This document shows, piece by piece, positions 5,554-12,050 of a stretch of DNA of 13,708 bases. Made by a program: the position numbers and the translations under genes. Below the pieces are notes generated by a model. It searched no databases and was not told the origin of the DNA. It saw only the letters and a list, made by a program, of their open reading frames with translations. Within the stretch, counting starts at the first letter, position 1; the number at the start of each line of letters is the position of its first letter. The stretch is from Chloroflexi bacterium RBG_16_68_14 (lineage in GTDB: Bacteria > Chloroflexota > Dehalococcoidia > DSTF01 > RBG-16-68-14), in assembly GCA_001796995.1 (NCBI GenBank), contig MGOB01000096.1:1-13708 (forward strand), given 5' to 3'.

Positions 5554-6681
5554 CTATCCCTCGGCATGGGCGGCCGCCCCGGCCCGGGCGGGAGCGCCGC
5601 AGAACTCGTCGTAGTCGATAAGCTGGGTCACCGTCGGGTTGTCTCCGCAGACGACGCACTCGGGGTCGCGCCGGATCTTGAAGGCGCGCACGTCCATCCC
5701 GAGCGCATCGATGATCATCAGGCGGCCGCTGAGGGTCTCGCCGATGCCCAGGATGACCTTGAGCGTCTCCGTCGCCTGGATGGAGCCGACCAGGCCGCAG
5801 AGGGCGCCCAGCACCCCCGCCTCGGCGCAGGTCGGCACCATGCCGGGAGGAGGAGGCGCCGGGAAGAGGCAGCGGTAGCAGCCTTTGCCCGGCAGGTAGA
5901 CCGTCGTCTGGCCCTCGAAGAGGAGGATGCTGCCGTCCACCAGCGGCTTCTTGAGGAGGACGCAGGCGTCGTTCACCAGATAGCGCGCCTGGAAGGTGTC
6001 CGCCCCGTTCACCACAATGTCGTACCGGCCGATGATCTCCAGCGCGTTGTCGGAGGTGAGGGGCTCGGCGTGGGTGACGACGTTGATGTCCGGGTTGTAC
6101 AGGAGGAGCGTCTCCCTGGCCGACTCCACCTTCGGCCGGCCCACGTCCTCCGTCTGGTGCAGGATCTGGCGCTGGAGGTTGGAGAGGTCGACCACATCGA
6201 AGTCCACGATGCCGATGGTGCCCACGCCGGCCAGCGCCAGATACACCGACACCGGCGAGCCGAGCCCGCCCGCGCCGACGATGAGCACCTTCGCCGCCAG
6301 GATCTTTCGCTGGCCGACGCTGCCCACCTGGGGCATGATGATGTGGCGCGAGTAGCGCGTCACCTGCTCCGGCGTGAGCGCCCGGTCGGAGGATGAGCCG
6401 GCTTCCGCTCCGCCGGCGATGGCGGGGATGATAGCCACCTGGTCGCCCTCCGCCACCGGCGTCCGGTCTCCCTCGAGGCTGCCGATCTCCTGGTTGTTCA
6501 CGTAGATGTTGATGTGCCGCGGGATCTGGTGCCGGCTGCTGTAAATCAGGTCGTGTACGCCGGGGAACTGGCGGTCCAGGTCGTCCAGCACCTCGGCGAT
6601 GGTCGAACCCTCCACCTGCACGTACGCGCGGCTCCCCGTCATCCTCCGAAACGGGGTGGGAATGTAGACCGTTACGCTCAT
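5554..6681 (-). CDS. ThiS/MoaD-like carrier fused to MoeB/ThiF-type E1 adenylyltransferase
   Basis: There are two domains in 375 residues. Residues 1-91 are a ubiquitin-like sulfur carrier ending in IIPAIAGG, with the diglycine at 90-91. A flexible AEAGSSSD linker leads into a MoeB/ThiF/MoeZ-type enzyme from about 102. The enzyme part has the nucleotide loop GAGGLG (136-141), DFDVVDLSNLQRQ (160-172) with the conserved aspartate and arginine, NGAD (225-228), zinc pairs C268-x2-C271 and C342-x2-C345, and CAEAGVLG (285-292). It should adenylate the C-terminal glycine of a carrier for thiocarboxylation. It stops after LIDYDEFCG, the point where MoeZ continues into a rhodanese domain, so sulfur must come from elsewhere, perhaps directly from sulfide. 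The fused diglycine cannot be activated in cis without cleavage. The ribosome binding site (AGAGGA) is good. It lies between cysK and the CysO-like gene. Confidence 0.92.
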   Translation of the reverse strand: MSVTVYIPTPFRRMTGSRAYVQVEGSTIAEVLDDLDRQFPGVHDLIYSSRHQIPRHINIYVNNQEIGSLEGDRTPVAEGDQVAIIPAIAGGAEAGSSSDRALTPEQVTRYSRHIIMPQVGSVGQRKILAAKVLIVGAGGLGSPVSVYLALAGVGTIGIVDFDVVDLSNLQRQILHQTEDVGRPKVESARETLLLYNPDINVVTHAEPLTSDNALEIIGRYDIVVNGADTFQARYLVNDACVLLKKPLVDGSILLFEGQTTVYLPGKGCYRCLFPAPPPPGMVPTCAEAGVLGALCGLVGSIQATETLKVILGIGETLSGRLMIIDALGMDVRAFKIRRDPECVVCGDNPTVTQLIDYDEFCGAPARAGAAAHAEG

Positions 6682-6703
6682 CTCCGCATCCTCTCCACCC
6701 AGC

Positions 6704-7669
6704 TCAGAAGTTGACGCTCAGGTACCGTTCGCCCGTGTCGGGGAGGATAGTGACCACCCGCTTGCCCTGGCCCAACCTCGCCGCCACCTGGAGGGACGCG
6801 ACCACGTTGGCGCCCGACGAGACGCCCACCAGCAGCCCCTCCTCCTTCGTCAGCCGGGCAGTCATGGCGTAAGCGTCCTCGTCCCTCACGGCGATGAGCT
6901 CGTCGTAGACCTCGCGGTTGAGCACCGTGGGCACGAAGCTGGCGCCGATGCCCTGGATGCCGTGCAGCCCGGCCTTGCCGCCGGCCAGCACCGGCGACCG
7001 GGCAGGCTCCACCGCCACCACCAGGATCTTGGGGTTATGCTGCTTGAGCACCTCGCCCACGCCGGTGATGGTGCCGCCGGTGCCCACCCCCGCCACGAAG
7101 GCGTCTAGCTGGCCGCCTGTGGCTTTCATGATCTCCTGCGCCGTGGTACGCCGGTGGATCTCCGGGTTCGATGGGTTGTTGAACTGCTGCGGCATGAAGT
7201 AGCCGTGCTTGTCCACCAGCTCCTGGGCGGCGAAGACGGCGCCCGACATCCCCTCGATGGCGGGCGTCAGCACCAGCTCCGCCCCGAAGCGGGTAAGCAG
7301 CTTGCGCCGCTCCACGCTCATGTCCTCCGGCATGGTGAGGATGAGCCGGTAGCCCTTCACTGCCGCCACCATGGCCAGGCCGACGCCGGTGTTCCCGCTG
7401 GTGGGCTCGACGATGGTGTCGCCCGGCTTCAGCTCGCCGCGCGCCGCGGCGTCCTCGATCATGCTCAGGGCGATGCGGTCCTTGACGCTGCCGGCCGGGT
7501 TGAGCGACTCCAGCTTGCCCAGCACCTCGGCCGAGCCCTCCGGCACGACGCGCTGGAGCCGCACCAGGGGCGTGTGGCCCACCAGCTCCAGCACGCTGTC
7601 GGCGATCTCCTCGCCGGCGCGCACCGAGGCCTTCAGCTCCCGCAGGTCAGATGTAGTAGCGTCCACCAT
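6704..7669 (-). CDS. cysK: Cysteine synthase A (O-acetylserine sulfhydrylase)
   Basis: This is a PLP enzyme making cysteine from O-acetylserine and sulfide. It shows NPAGSVKDR with PLP lysine K63, EPTSGNTGVG at 88-97, GTGGTITGVG at 196-205 and GVSSGAN at 282-288, and is full length at 321 residues. It lacks the DGGWKYLST block of the CysM downstream and has the CysK-type ending LPDTGERYLS, so the two enzymes are distinct in type. The start is uncertain. ATG 7669 gives about 22 residues before the usual beginning (IADSVLELVGHTPLVRL) and overlaps the Rrf2 gene by 23 bases. The frame is open to a TTG at 7708, and a GTG at 7624 is a shorter option. The overlap suggests that the regulator and cysK are co-translated. 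Confidence 0.93.
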   Translation of the reverse strand: MVDATTSDLRELKASVRAGEEIADSVLELVGHTPLVRLQRVVPEGSAEVLGKLESLNPAGSVKDRIALSMIEDAAARGELKPGDTIVEPTSGNTGVGLAMVAAVKGYRLILTMPEDMSVERRKLLTRFGAELVLTPAIEGMSGAVFAAQELVDKHGYFMPQQFNNPSNPEIHRRTTAQEIMKATGGQLDAFVAGVGTGGTITGVGEVLKQHNPKILVVAVEPARSPVLAGGKAGLHGIQGIGASFVPTVLNREVYDELIAVRDEDAYAMTARLTKEEGLLVGVSSGANVVASLQVAARLGQGKRVVTILPDTGERYLSVNF

Positions 7670-8087
7670 TCCGGTTGTACTGTCGCTCCTTCTCCGCCAG
7701 ATCTCCAATGGTCACGTGCTCCAGGATCTCCCGGGTCGCGTCGCGAACGCGCTCCCATACCTCGCGCTGGACGCAGCCGCCCGTCTTAGTGCAGGCGTCG
7801 GGGTCATCCACGCAGGCGAGGGGCGCCAGCGAGCCCTCCAGCGCCACCATCACCTCGCTCAGCCTCAGCTCCCCGGGCTGGCGGATGAGGGCGTGTCCGC
7901 CCTGGGGGCCGCGCACGCTGCGGATGAAGCCGGCGCGCCGGAGGGTGGTGAGGAGCTGGTCCAGGTACGGCTCCGGCACCTCCTGCCGGGAGGCGATCTC
8001 GGCGCTCTGCATCGGTCCCTGGCCATAGTGGTGGGCGAGCTCGATGAGCGCCCGCACGCCGTAATCGCCCTTGGTGGAAACCTTCAT
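7647..8087 (-). CDS. Rrf2-family transcriptional regulator with three cysteines
   Basis: This 146-residue winged-helix regulator starts MKVSTKGDYGVRALIELA and carries the family motif of the recognition region (PEPYLDQLLTTLRRAGFIRSVRGPQGG, about 38-64). C92, C99 and C105 in the C-terminal part resemble the spaced cysteines through which IscR-type proteins bind an iron-sulfur cluster, although the spacing here is x6/x5. CymR, the Rrf2 regulator of cysteine synthesis in Bacillus, instead works through a complex with CysK. Here the regulator sits in the middle of the sulfur locus and overlaps the start of cysK, so control of sulfate assimilation or cysteine synthesis is likely. A CymR-like contact with the adjacent CysK is possible but unproven. 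A 101-base gap upstream holds a candidate promoter and dyad. Confidence 0.9.
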   Translation of the reverse strand: MKVSTKGDYGVRALIELAHHYGQGPMQSAEIASRQEVPEPYLDQLLTTLRRAGFIRSVRGPQGGHALIRQPGELRLSEVMVALEGSLAPLACVDDPDACTKTGGCVQREVWERVRDATREILEHVTIGDLAEKERQYNRNGGRYYI

Positions 8088-8114
8088 GTCATTGCTACCC
8101 GTTCGCCAGCAAAG

Positions 8115-8147
8115 TTTACCGAATTCCTCAACAATCCCAGTCTAGCA
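8115..8147 (-). promoter_or_regulatory. Candidate promoter and operator of the Rrf2 gene
   Basis: On the minus strand, an extended -10 box TGC-TAGACT (8147-8139) lies about 52 bases before the ATG, without a convincing -35 box. Just downstream of the predicted start point is a loose dyad centred on GAATTC (8121-8126), spanning 8115-8131, in an AT-rich patch. Its position would suit autorepression. The dyad arms are imperfect and I cannot match them to a known Rrf2 operator with confidence. Confidence 0.3.
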
Positions 8148-8188
8148 CACCTGCGACCTGACGCCACGCGGCGCCCCCACCCCACGCC

Positions 8189-9373
8189 TCATACGGCCAA
8201 CAGCACCGCCGGCACGAGAAAGATCGCCGCGAGGAAGGCGAGAAAGGCGCCCCGGCTAGCCGTCAGCCGGTGGGCCAGCCCCAGGACAAGGCGCTGATAC
8301 GGCCGGAACAGCACCATCAGCACCACGATGGACACCGCCGCCGTCAGCGCCATCTGGGTCACCACCACGGTGACCGCCCGCGGCGTATCCAGCAGCACGG
8401 CGGCAAAGAGGGTATCGATGAAAGTGGTGATGTTTGCCCCCATCACATAGGGGACGATGCCGTGGCGCCGCACTACTCCCTTCAGAGAGAGCGGCACCAG
8501 CAGGGTGAGAGAGATGGAGACGGACAGGGTGGCCAAGGTGACCAGCCCGCCCACGACGAACATGGTGAGCGGCCGGTGGAAGAAGGTGAGCACCCGCTCC
8601 AGCCGGGGGCTGGGCGGATCCAGGTTGGGCAGCACCCGGTCGAAGAGCTGGAAGCTGGTCAGCAGCACGGCTCCGCCCAGCGCGAAGACCAGCAGCCCCG
8701 GCAGCGCGTCCGCCGCCCGCTCCGCCAGGACGCCGAAGGTCTCGTCCGTCGCTGAAGCGACCCCAGGGGGCGCCCCCACGCTGACGCCGTCGAACCAGCC
8801 CTGGTCCAGCGCCACCAGGCCGATCGCCATGGACGGCGTGTAGATGGTGAAGGTGGTGAGGAGTGCCACCACGCCGATGTAGAGCCCATCGGGGTTTCGC
8901 CGGTGGCGCAGATAGTAGAGCAGGCCCACGAACAGCACGATGAAAGAGGCGCCGAAACGGGAGCCGTTGATCATGGTGAAGCTCTCCAGGTCAGAGATGG
9001 CGCCTCCGCTGAAGAGGCCGAGGGAGGTGGCGGCCACCGGCGAGCCGCTCAGCATCACGTACGCCCCCAGCCAGCCGAAGCCGAAGATGTTGACCGGCCC
9101 GTCGGCGGCCAGACGTTCCAGCAACGATTGGGCGCCCGAGGCGCCCGAGGTCAGGAGCTTGAGCGCCAGCACGAAGAGACCAAGCGCGCCGACGACGTAG
9201 GTCGCTCGAAGGCCCAGGGCGACGAGCAACTTCGCTCGGCCGGCGGCGAGGCGTGGACCCGCGGTCCCGGCGTCGGCATGGGACGTGCGCGTCACTTCGC
9301 TCTCCAGCGCATCCGGCTCGACGAAGATGCGGGGGGCATGAATGACGCCGGCCCGGGGCTCAGACTCGTTCAT
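8189..9373 (-). CDS. Na/Pi-cotransporter-like membrane protein, candidate sulfate transporter
   Basis: This 394-residue protein has about 50 polar N-terminal residues and then eight or nine hydrophobic helices (about 57-75, 94-122, 138-155, 163-185, 223-243, 268-295, 306-328, 334-356, 374-392). The layout looks like the two-repeat NptA/PF02690 family. LSGSPVAATSLG (108-119) stands where those proteins have the first QSSSAT stretch. NGSRFGASF and GANITTFIDTL (312-322) stand where they have GANIGTT. The substrate serines are only partly kept, so the ion may differ from phosphate. The start overlaps the sat stop by one base (TGATG), a tight coupling to sulfate activation. No ABC or SulP sulfate importer is seen in the window, which makes this a candidate importer, but that is inference. 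It could instead be an exporter or a structural homologue. Confidence 0.7.
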   Translation of the reverse strand: MNESEPRAGVIHAPRIFVEPDALESEVTRTSHADAGTAGPRLAAGRAKLLVALGLRATYVVGALGLFVLALKLLTSGASGAQSLLERLAADGPVNIFGFGWLGAYVMLSGSPVAATSLGLFSGGAISDLESFTMINGSRFGASFIVLFVGLLYYLRHRRNPDGLYIGVVALLTTFTIYTPSMAIGLVALDQGWFDGVSVGAPPGVASATDETFGVLAERAADALPGLLVFALGGAVLLTSFQLFDRVLPNLDPPSPRLERVLTFFHRPLTMFVVGGLVTLATLSVSISLTLLVPLSLKGVVRRHGIVPYVMGANITTFIDTLFAAVLLDTPRAVTVVVTQMALTAAVSIVVLMVLFRPYQRLVLGLAHRLTASRGAFLAFLAAIFLVPAVLLAV

Positions 9374-10542
9374 CAGGCCTCCACCGGTCGGCTCATCGCC
9401 TCGATGAGGACCTTGGCCACCTCGGGCCGGGTAAACTCCGGTGGCGGCGCTTCGCCTGCCGCCAGCATCTCCCGCACCCGCGTCCCAGAGAAGACCAGCC
9501 GCTGGTCGGCGTCATGGGGGCAGGTCTTGCTGCTCACCATTGACTGGCAGGCGCGGCAGTAGAAGGTGTGCTCGAAGAAGAGGGGCGTCACCGCCAGCTC
9601 CTCCGGCGTGAACTCATCGAAGATCTTCTGGGCGTCGTAGGTTCCGTAGTAGGAGCCGACGCCGGCGTGGTCACGCCCGACGATGAAGTGGGAGCAGCCG
9701 TAGTTCTTGCGCACCAGCGCGTGGAAGATCGCCTCCCGCGGGCCAGCGTAGCGCATGGCCGCCGGCAGCACGGAGAGGAGCACCCTGTCCTTTGGGTAGT
9801 AGCCGTCCAGCAGCACCTGGTAGCAGTGCATGCGCACCTCGGCCGGGATGTCGTCCCCCTTCGTCTCACCCACCAGCGGGTGCAGCAGCAGCCCGTCCAC
9901 GATCTCCAGGGCGCACTTCTGGATGTACTCGTGGGCGCGGTGGATGGGGTTGCGCGTCTGGAAGCCGACCACGGTGCGCCAGCCGCGCTCTGCGAAGGCG
10001 GCGCGGGTCTGAGTCGGCGTCAGCCGGTGTTCGGCGAAGGCCGCCGGCGGCCGCCGGAAGAGCGTCACGCGACCGCCCAGCAGCACCTCGCCCTGGGCGT
10101 AGAGGGCAGCGACGCCGGGGTGGGCCTCGTCCGTGGTGCGGAAGACCGCCTGCGCCTCCGCCTCCTTGTCGTACTCGAACCGCTCCTCCAGCTCGAGGAC
10201 GGCCAGCGGCTCGCCCGAGGCGTCGGCCAGGGCGACCTGCTGGCCCTCGCGGAGCGACGCCGCCTCCTCGCGCGACGCCGAGAGCGTGATGGGCAGCGAC
10301 CAGGGGAGGCCCTCCGGCAGGTGCATTTCCGCCACCACCGACCGGTAGTGATGGCTGGTCATGAAGCCCTCCAGCGGGCTGAAGCCGCCGACGGCGATGA
10401 GCTCCAGGTCGGACAGCGCCCAGGAGCCGAGCCGGAGCACCGGCAGGGAGCGCGCCCGCTCCTGCAAAGCCGCCGCCTCCTCGCCCAGCACCTCGCGATT
10501 GATCAGCCGTCCGCCGTGGGGCGGAATAAGTTCGTTCATCAT
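9373..10542 (-). CDS. sat: Sulfate adenylyltransferase (ATP sulfurylase), zinc type
   Basis: It makes adenosine 5'-phosphosulfate (APS) from sulfate and ATP in the cytoplasm. The 389-residue single-chain enzyme shows the catalytic QTRNPIHRAHE (195-205) and GRDHAGVG (289-296), and the N-terminal PUA-like domain (about 1-160) typical of the family. C329-x2-C332 and C341-x-H343 form the zinc site known from the Thermus and Archaeoglobus enzymes. There is no fused APS kinase domain, which fits the separate cysC upstream. Two tandem ATGs (10542 and 10539) are possible starts. The ribosome binding site is weak. The 84-base gap to cysC contains palindrome pair C. The stop overlaps the start of the transporter-like gene as TGATG. 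Confidence 0.95.
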   Translation of the reverse strand: MMNELIPPHGGRLINREVLGEEAAALQERARSLPVLRLGSWALSDLELIAVGGFSPLEGFMTSHHYRSVVAEMHLPEGLPWSLPITLSASREEAASLREGQQVALADASGEPLAVLELEERFEYDKEAEAQAVFRTTDEAHPGVAALYAQGEVLLGGRVTLFRRPPAAFAEHRLTPTQTRAAFAERGWRTVVGFQTRNPIHRAHEYIQKCALEIVDGLLLHPLVGETKGDDIPAEVRMHCYQVLLDGYYPKDRVLLSVLPAAMRYAGPREAIFHALVRKNYGCSHFIVGRDHAGVGSYYGTYDAQKIFDEFTPEELAVTPLFFEHTFYCRACQSMVSSKTCPHDADQRLVFSGTRVREMLAAGEAPPPEFTRPEVAKVLIEAMSRPVEA

Positions 10543-10572
10543 GAAGAATGCCTAGCCCCCTGTTCGTACCCT

Positions 10573-10644
10573 GTAGGGGCCGACCTTCAGGTCGGCCCAG
10601 AAGCTTGTCTCCCCAGGCGGACAGAGCTAAAGCTCTGTCCCTAC
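10573..10644. repeat. Palindrome pair C (REP-like), between cysC and sat
   Basis: Two perfect palindromes occur here. One has arms GGGCCGACCT (10577-10586) and AGGTCGGCCC (10589-10598) around TC. The other has arms GGACAGAGCT (10619-10628) and AGCTCTGTCC (10631-10640) around AA. The pair is bounded by a short outer inverted repeat, GTAGGG (10573-10578) and CCCTAC (10639-10644), which makes a 72-bp module. The second palindrome contains the cysC stop codon (TAG, read at 10629-10627) and encodes the last residues of CysC. The centres match pair A read on the opposite strand, but the stems differ. Confidence 0.82.
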
Positions 10645-11193
10645 GACCGTTCTCTCTCCCACTGGCGCCAGGTAGCCCAGCTCCTCCAGCTTGGCCACCA
10701 CTTTCGCCAGGCTTTCCTCTTCCGTCTCCCGGTCCGTCTCCAGTACCACCTCTGGGTCGAGCGGCTCTTCATACGGGTCGGAGACACCGGTGAAGTTAGG
10801 GATCTCGCCGCGCAGCGCCTTGGCGTAGAGTCCCTTCACGTCCCGCTGCTGGAGCACCTCCAGCGGGCACTTGACGTACACTTCCACGAAGTCACCGTTC
10901 TGGGCCCGCACCTCGTCCCGGATCTCCCGATAGGGGGAGATGGCGGCAGCGATGGCGGCCACCCCATTGCGGGCGAGCAAATGGCAGACGAAGCCGACGC
11001 GCCGGATGTGTGTGTCGCGGTCCTCCTTGCTGTAGCCCAGCCCTTTGCTCAGGTGCGTCCGCACCACGTCGCCGTCCAGCACCTCCACCTTCAGGGCCCG
11101 CTCACGCAGCACCTGCTCCAGCCGGTGGGCGATGGTCGTCTTGCCCGCCCCGGAAAGGCCGGTGAACCACACGGTGAACCCCCGATCGCTCAT
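10627..11193 (-). CDS. cysC: Adenylylsulfate (APS) kinase
   Basis: It phosphorylates APS to PAPS. The 188-residue protein has the P-loop GLSGAGKTT at 12-20, LDGDVVR (39-45) for substrate binding, the SPYRE motif with S86, and FVEVYVKCPLEV followed by KGLYAKALRGEIPNFTGVSDPYEEP, a strong APS kinase pattern. The frame is open upstream to 11361 and beyond the cysH stop, but that part is low-complexity antisense to cysH. ATG 11193 gives the standard N-terminus and has GGAAGG nearby. The last residues (VVGTEL) and the stop lie in palindrome pair C. As the neighbouring reductase looks APS-specific, PAPS made here may serve sulfonation reactions or APS removal rather than the reduction pathway. That is inference. 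Confidence 0.94.
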   Translation of the reverse strand: MSDRGFTVWFTGLSGAGKTTIAHRLEQVLRERALKVEVLDGDVVRTHLSKGLGYSKEDRDTHIRRVGFVCHLLARNGVAAIAAAISPYREIRDEVRAQNGDFVEVYVKCPLEVLQQRDVKGLYAKALRGEIPNFTGVSDPYEEPLDPEVVLETDRETEEESLAKVVAKLEELGYLAPVGERTVVGTEL

Positions 11194-11260
11194 GCGACCT
11201 TCCGTCGCTGTATCACTATGCTCTTCGTCCTGGGTGAGCAGCGCAGATCCCGAACCGCGG

Positions 11261-11995
11261 CTACCGGTGCAGCCCGCACTCCTTGTACTCTGGGTGCTCC
11301 CACCACCAGCGGCCGGCGCGGATGTCCTCGCCCGGCTGGATGGCACGGGTGCAGGGGGCACAGCCGATGCTGGGAAAGCCCTGATCGTGGAGGGTATTGT
11401 AGGGTACGTTGTGGGCGCGGACGTAGTCCCACACCTGCTCGTTGGTCCACTCCACCAGCGGGTTCACCTTCACCAGCCCGTTGGTCTCATCCCACTCCAC
11501 CGCCTGGGTCTCGGTCCGGGTCACCGCCTGGTCCCGGCGCAAGCCCGTGATCCAGGCCGCCAGCCCCGCCAAGGCGCGACGGAGCGGCTCCACCTTGCGG
11601 ATATCGCAGCACTCCCTGCGGTTCTCCACGCTCTCCCGGAAGGAGTAGAGCCCCTTTCCCCGCTCCAAGCGCTCCACCGCCTCGTGGGCGGGGAAGTAAG
11701 TCTCGATGGAGATGCCGTAGCGGGTGCGGACCTGCTCCATGAGCTCGTAGGTCTCCTCGTGCAGCCGGCCCGTATCCAGGGTGAAGACCCGCACCGCCGG
11801 CGCCTGGCGGGAGACGAGATCGATGAGGAGGACGTCCTCCGCTCCAAAGCTGCTGGCCATGCCGATGTTGGGAGAGAAGGTATCGATGGCCCAGCGCAGG
11901 ATCTCCTCGGGTGGCTTGCCCTCCAAGCGCTCGTTGATCTTCCGCAGTTCTTGCGGCGTGAACTCCTTCGTCTTCTTCTCTATCTGACCTACCAT
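11261..11995 (-). CDS. cysH: APS reductase (assimilatory, 4Fe-4S type)
   Basis: It reduces adenylylsulfate to sulfite and AMP using thioredoxin-type electrons. The 244-residue sequence has the PP-loop region ASSFGAEDVLL (47-57), TLDTGRL (72-78), the cysteine pairs C129-C130 and C212-x2-C215, and the C-terminal catalytic cysteine C240 in KECGLHR. The CC...CxxC pairs ligate a 4Fe-4S cluster and mark the APS-using class, unlike the cluster-free PAPS reductases of enterobacteria. The start is well supported: a near-perfect AAGGAGG (12006-12000) lies 4 bases before the ATG. The reductase gene for the next step lies 55 bases upstream and cysC 67 bases downstream, all in one direction. Confidence 0.95.
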   Translation of the reverse strand: MVGQIEKKTKEFTPQELRKINERLEGKPPEEILRWAIDTFSPNIGMASSFGAEDVLLIDLVSRQAPAVRVFTLDTGRLHEETYELMEQVRTRYGISIETYFPAHEAVERLERGKGLYSFRESVENRRECCDIRKVEPLRRALAGLAAWITGLRRDQAVTRTETQAVEWDETNGLVKVNPLVEWTNEQVWDYVRAHNVPYNTLHDQGFPSIGCAPCTRAIQPGEDIRAGRWWWEHPEYKECGLHR

Positions 11996-12022
11996 CGTTC
12001 CTCCTTTCCTCTTATCGCTGGC

Positions 12023-12042
12023 CCGGACGCTTCACAGTCCGG
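12023..12042 (-). other. Small hairpin between the sulfite reductase gene and cysH
   Basis: A perfect 6-bp stem, CCGGAC (12023-12028) and GTCCGG (12037-12042), encloses an 8-base loop. No T run follows on the minus strand, so it is not a standard intrinsic terminator. It may be an mRNA processing or stability element, or chance in GC-rich DNA. Confidence 0.3.
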
Positions 12043-12050
12043 ATGAGTGC

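Noticed and set aside
8748..8761. Palindrome GTCGCT-GA-AGCGAC inside the transporter-like gene
   Set aside because: It has the CT-GA-AG centre but only 6-bp arms, is single, and lies in a coding frame that looks uninterrupted. Chance is likely in such GC-rich DNA.
9138..9157. Tandem copy of GCGCCCGAG
   Set aside because: It is a two-copy 9-bp repeat encoding Gly-Ala-Ser in the transporter-like protein. It is too short and too simple to read as more than slippage.
10577..10640. Intrinsic terminator between cysC and sat
   Set aside because: The hairpins are strong, but no T run follows them on the minus strand, and sat continues in the same direction. They fit better as REP-like elements.
11194..11361. 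Longer CysC start giving 244 residues
   Set aside because: The extra 56 residues are encoded opposite the end of cysH in another frame, are Ser/Gly/Ala-rich, and match no APS kinase N-terminus. ATG 11193 gives the standard form.
9568..11550. Very long plus-strand open frame (660 codons) opposite sat, cysC and cysH
   Set aside because: It is antisense to three well-recognised enzymes, reads as His/Arg/Gln-rich low-complexity protein and has no family motif. It is a by-product of high GC content. The same holds for plus-strand frames at 110-1168, 2315-3505, 4276-5244, 5467-6396 and 12150-13151.
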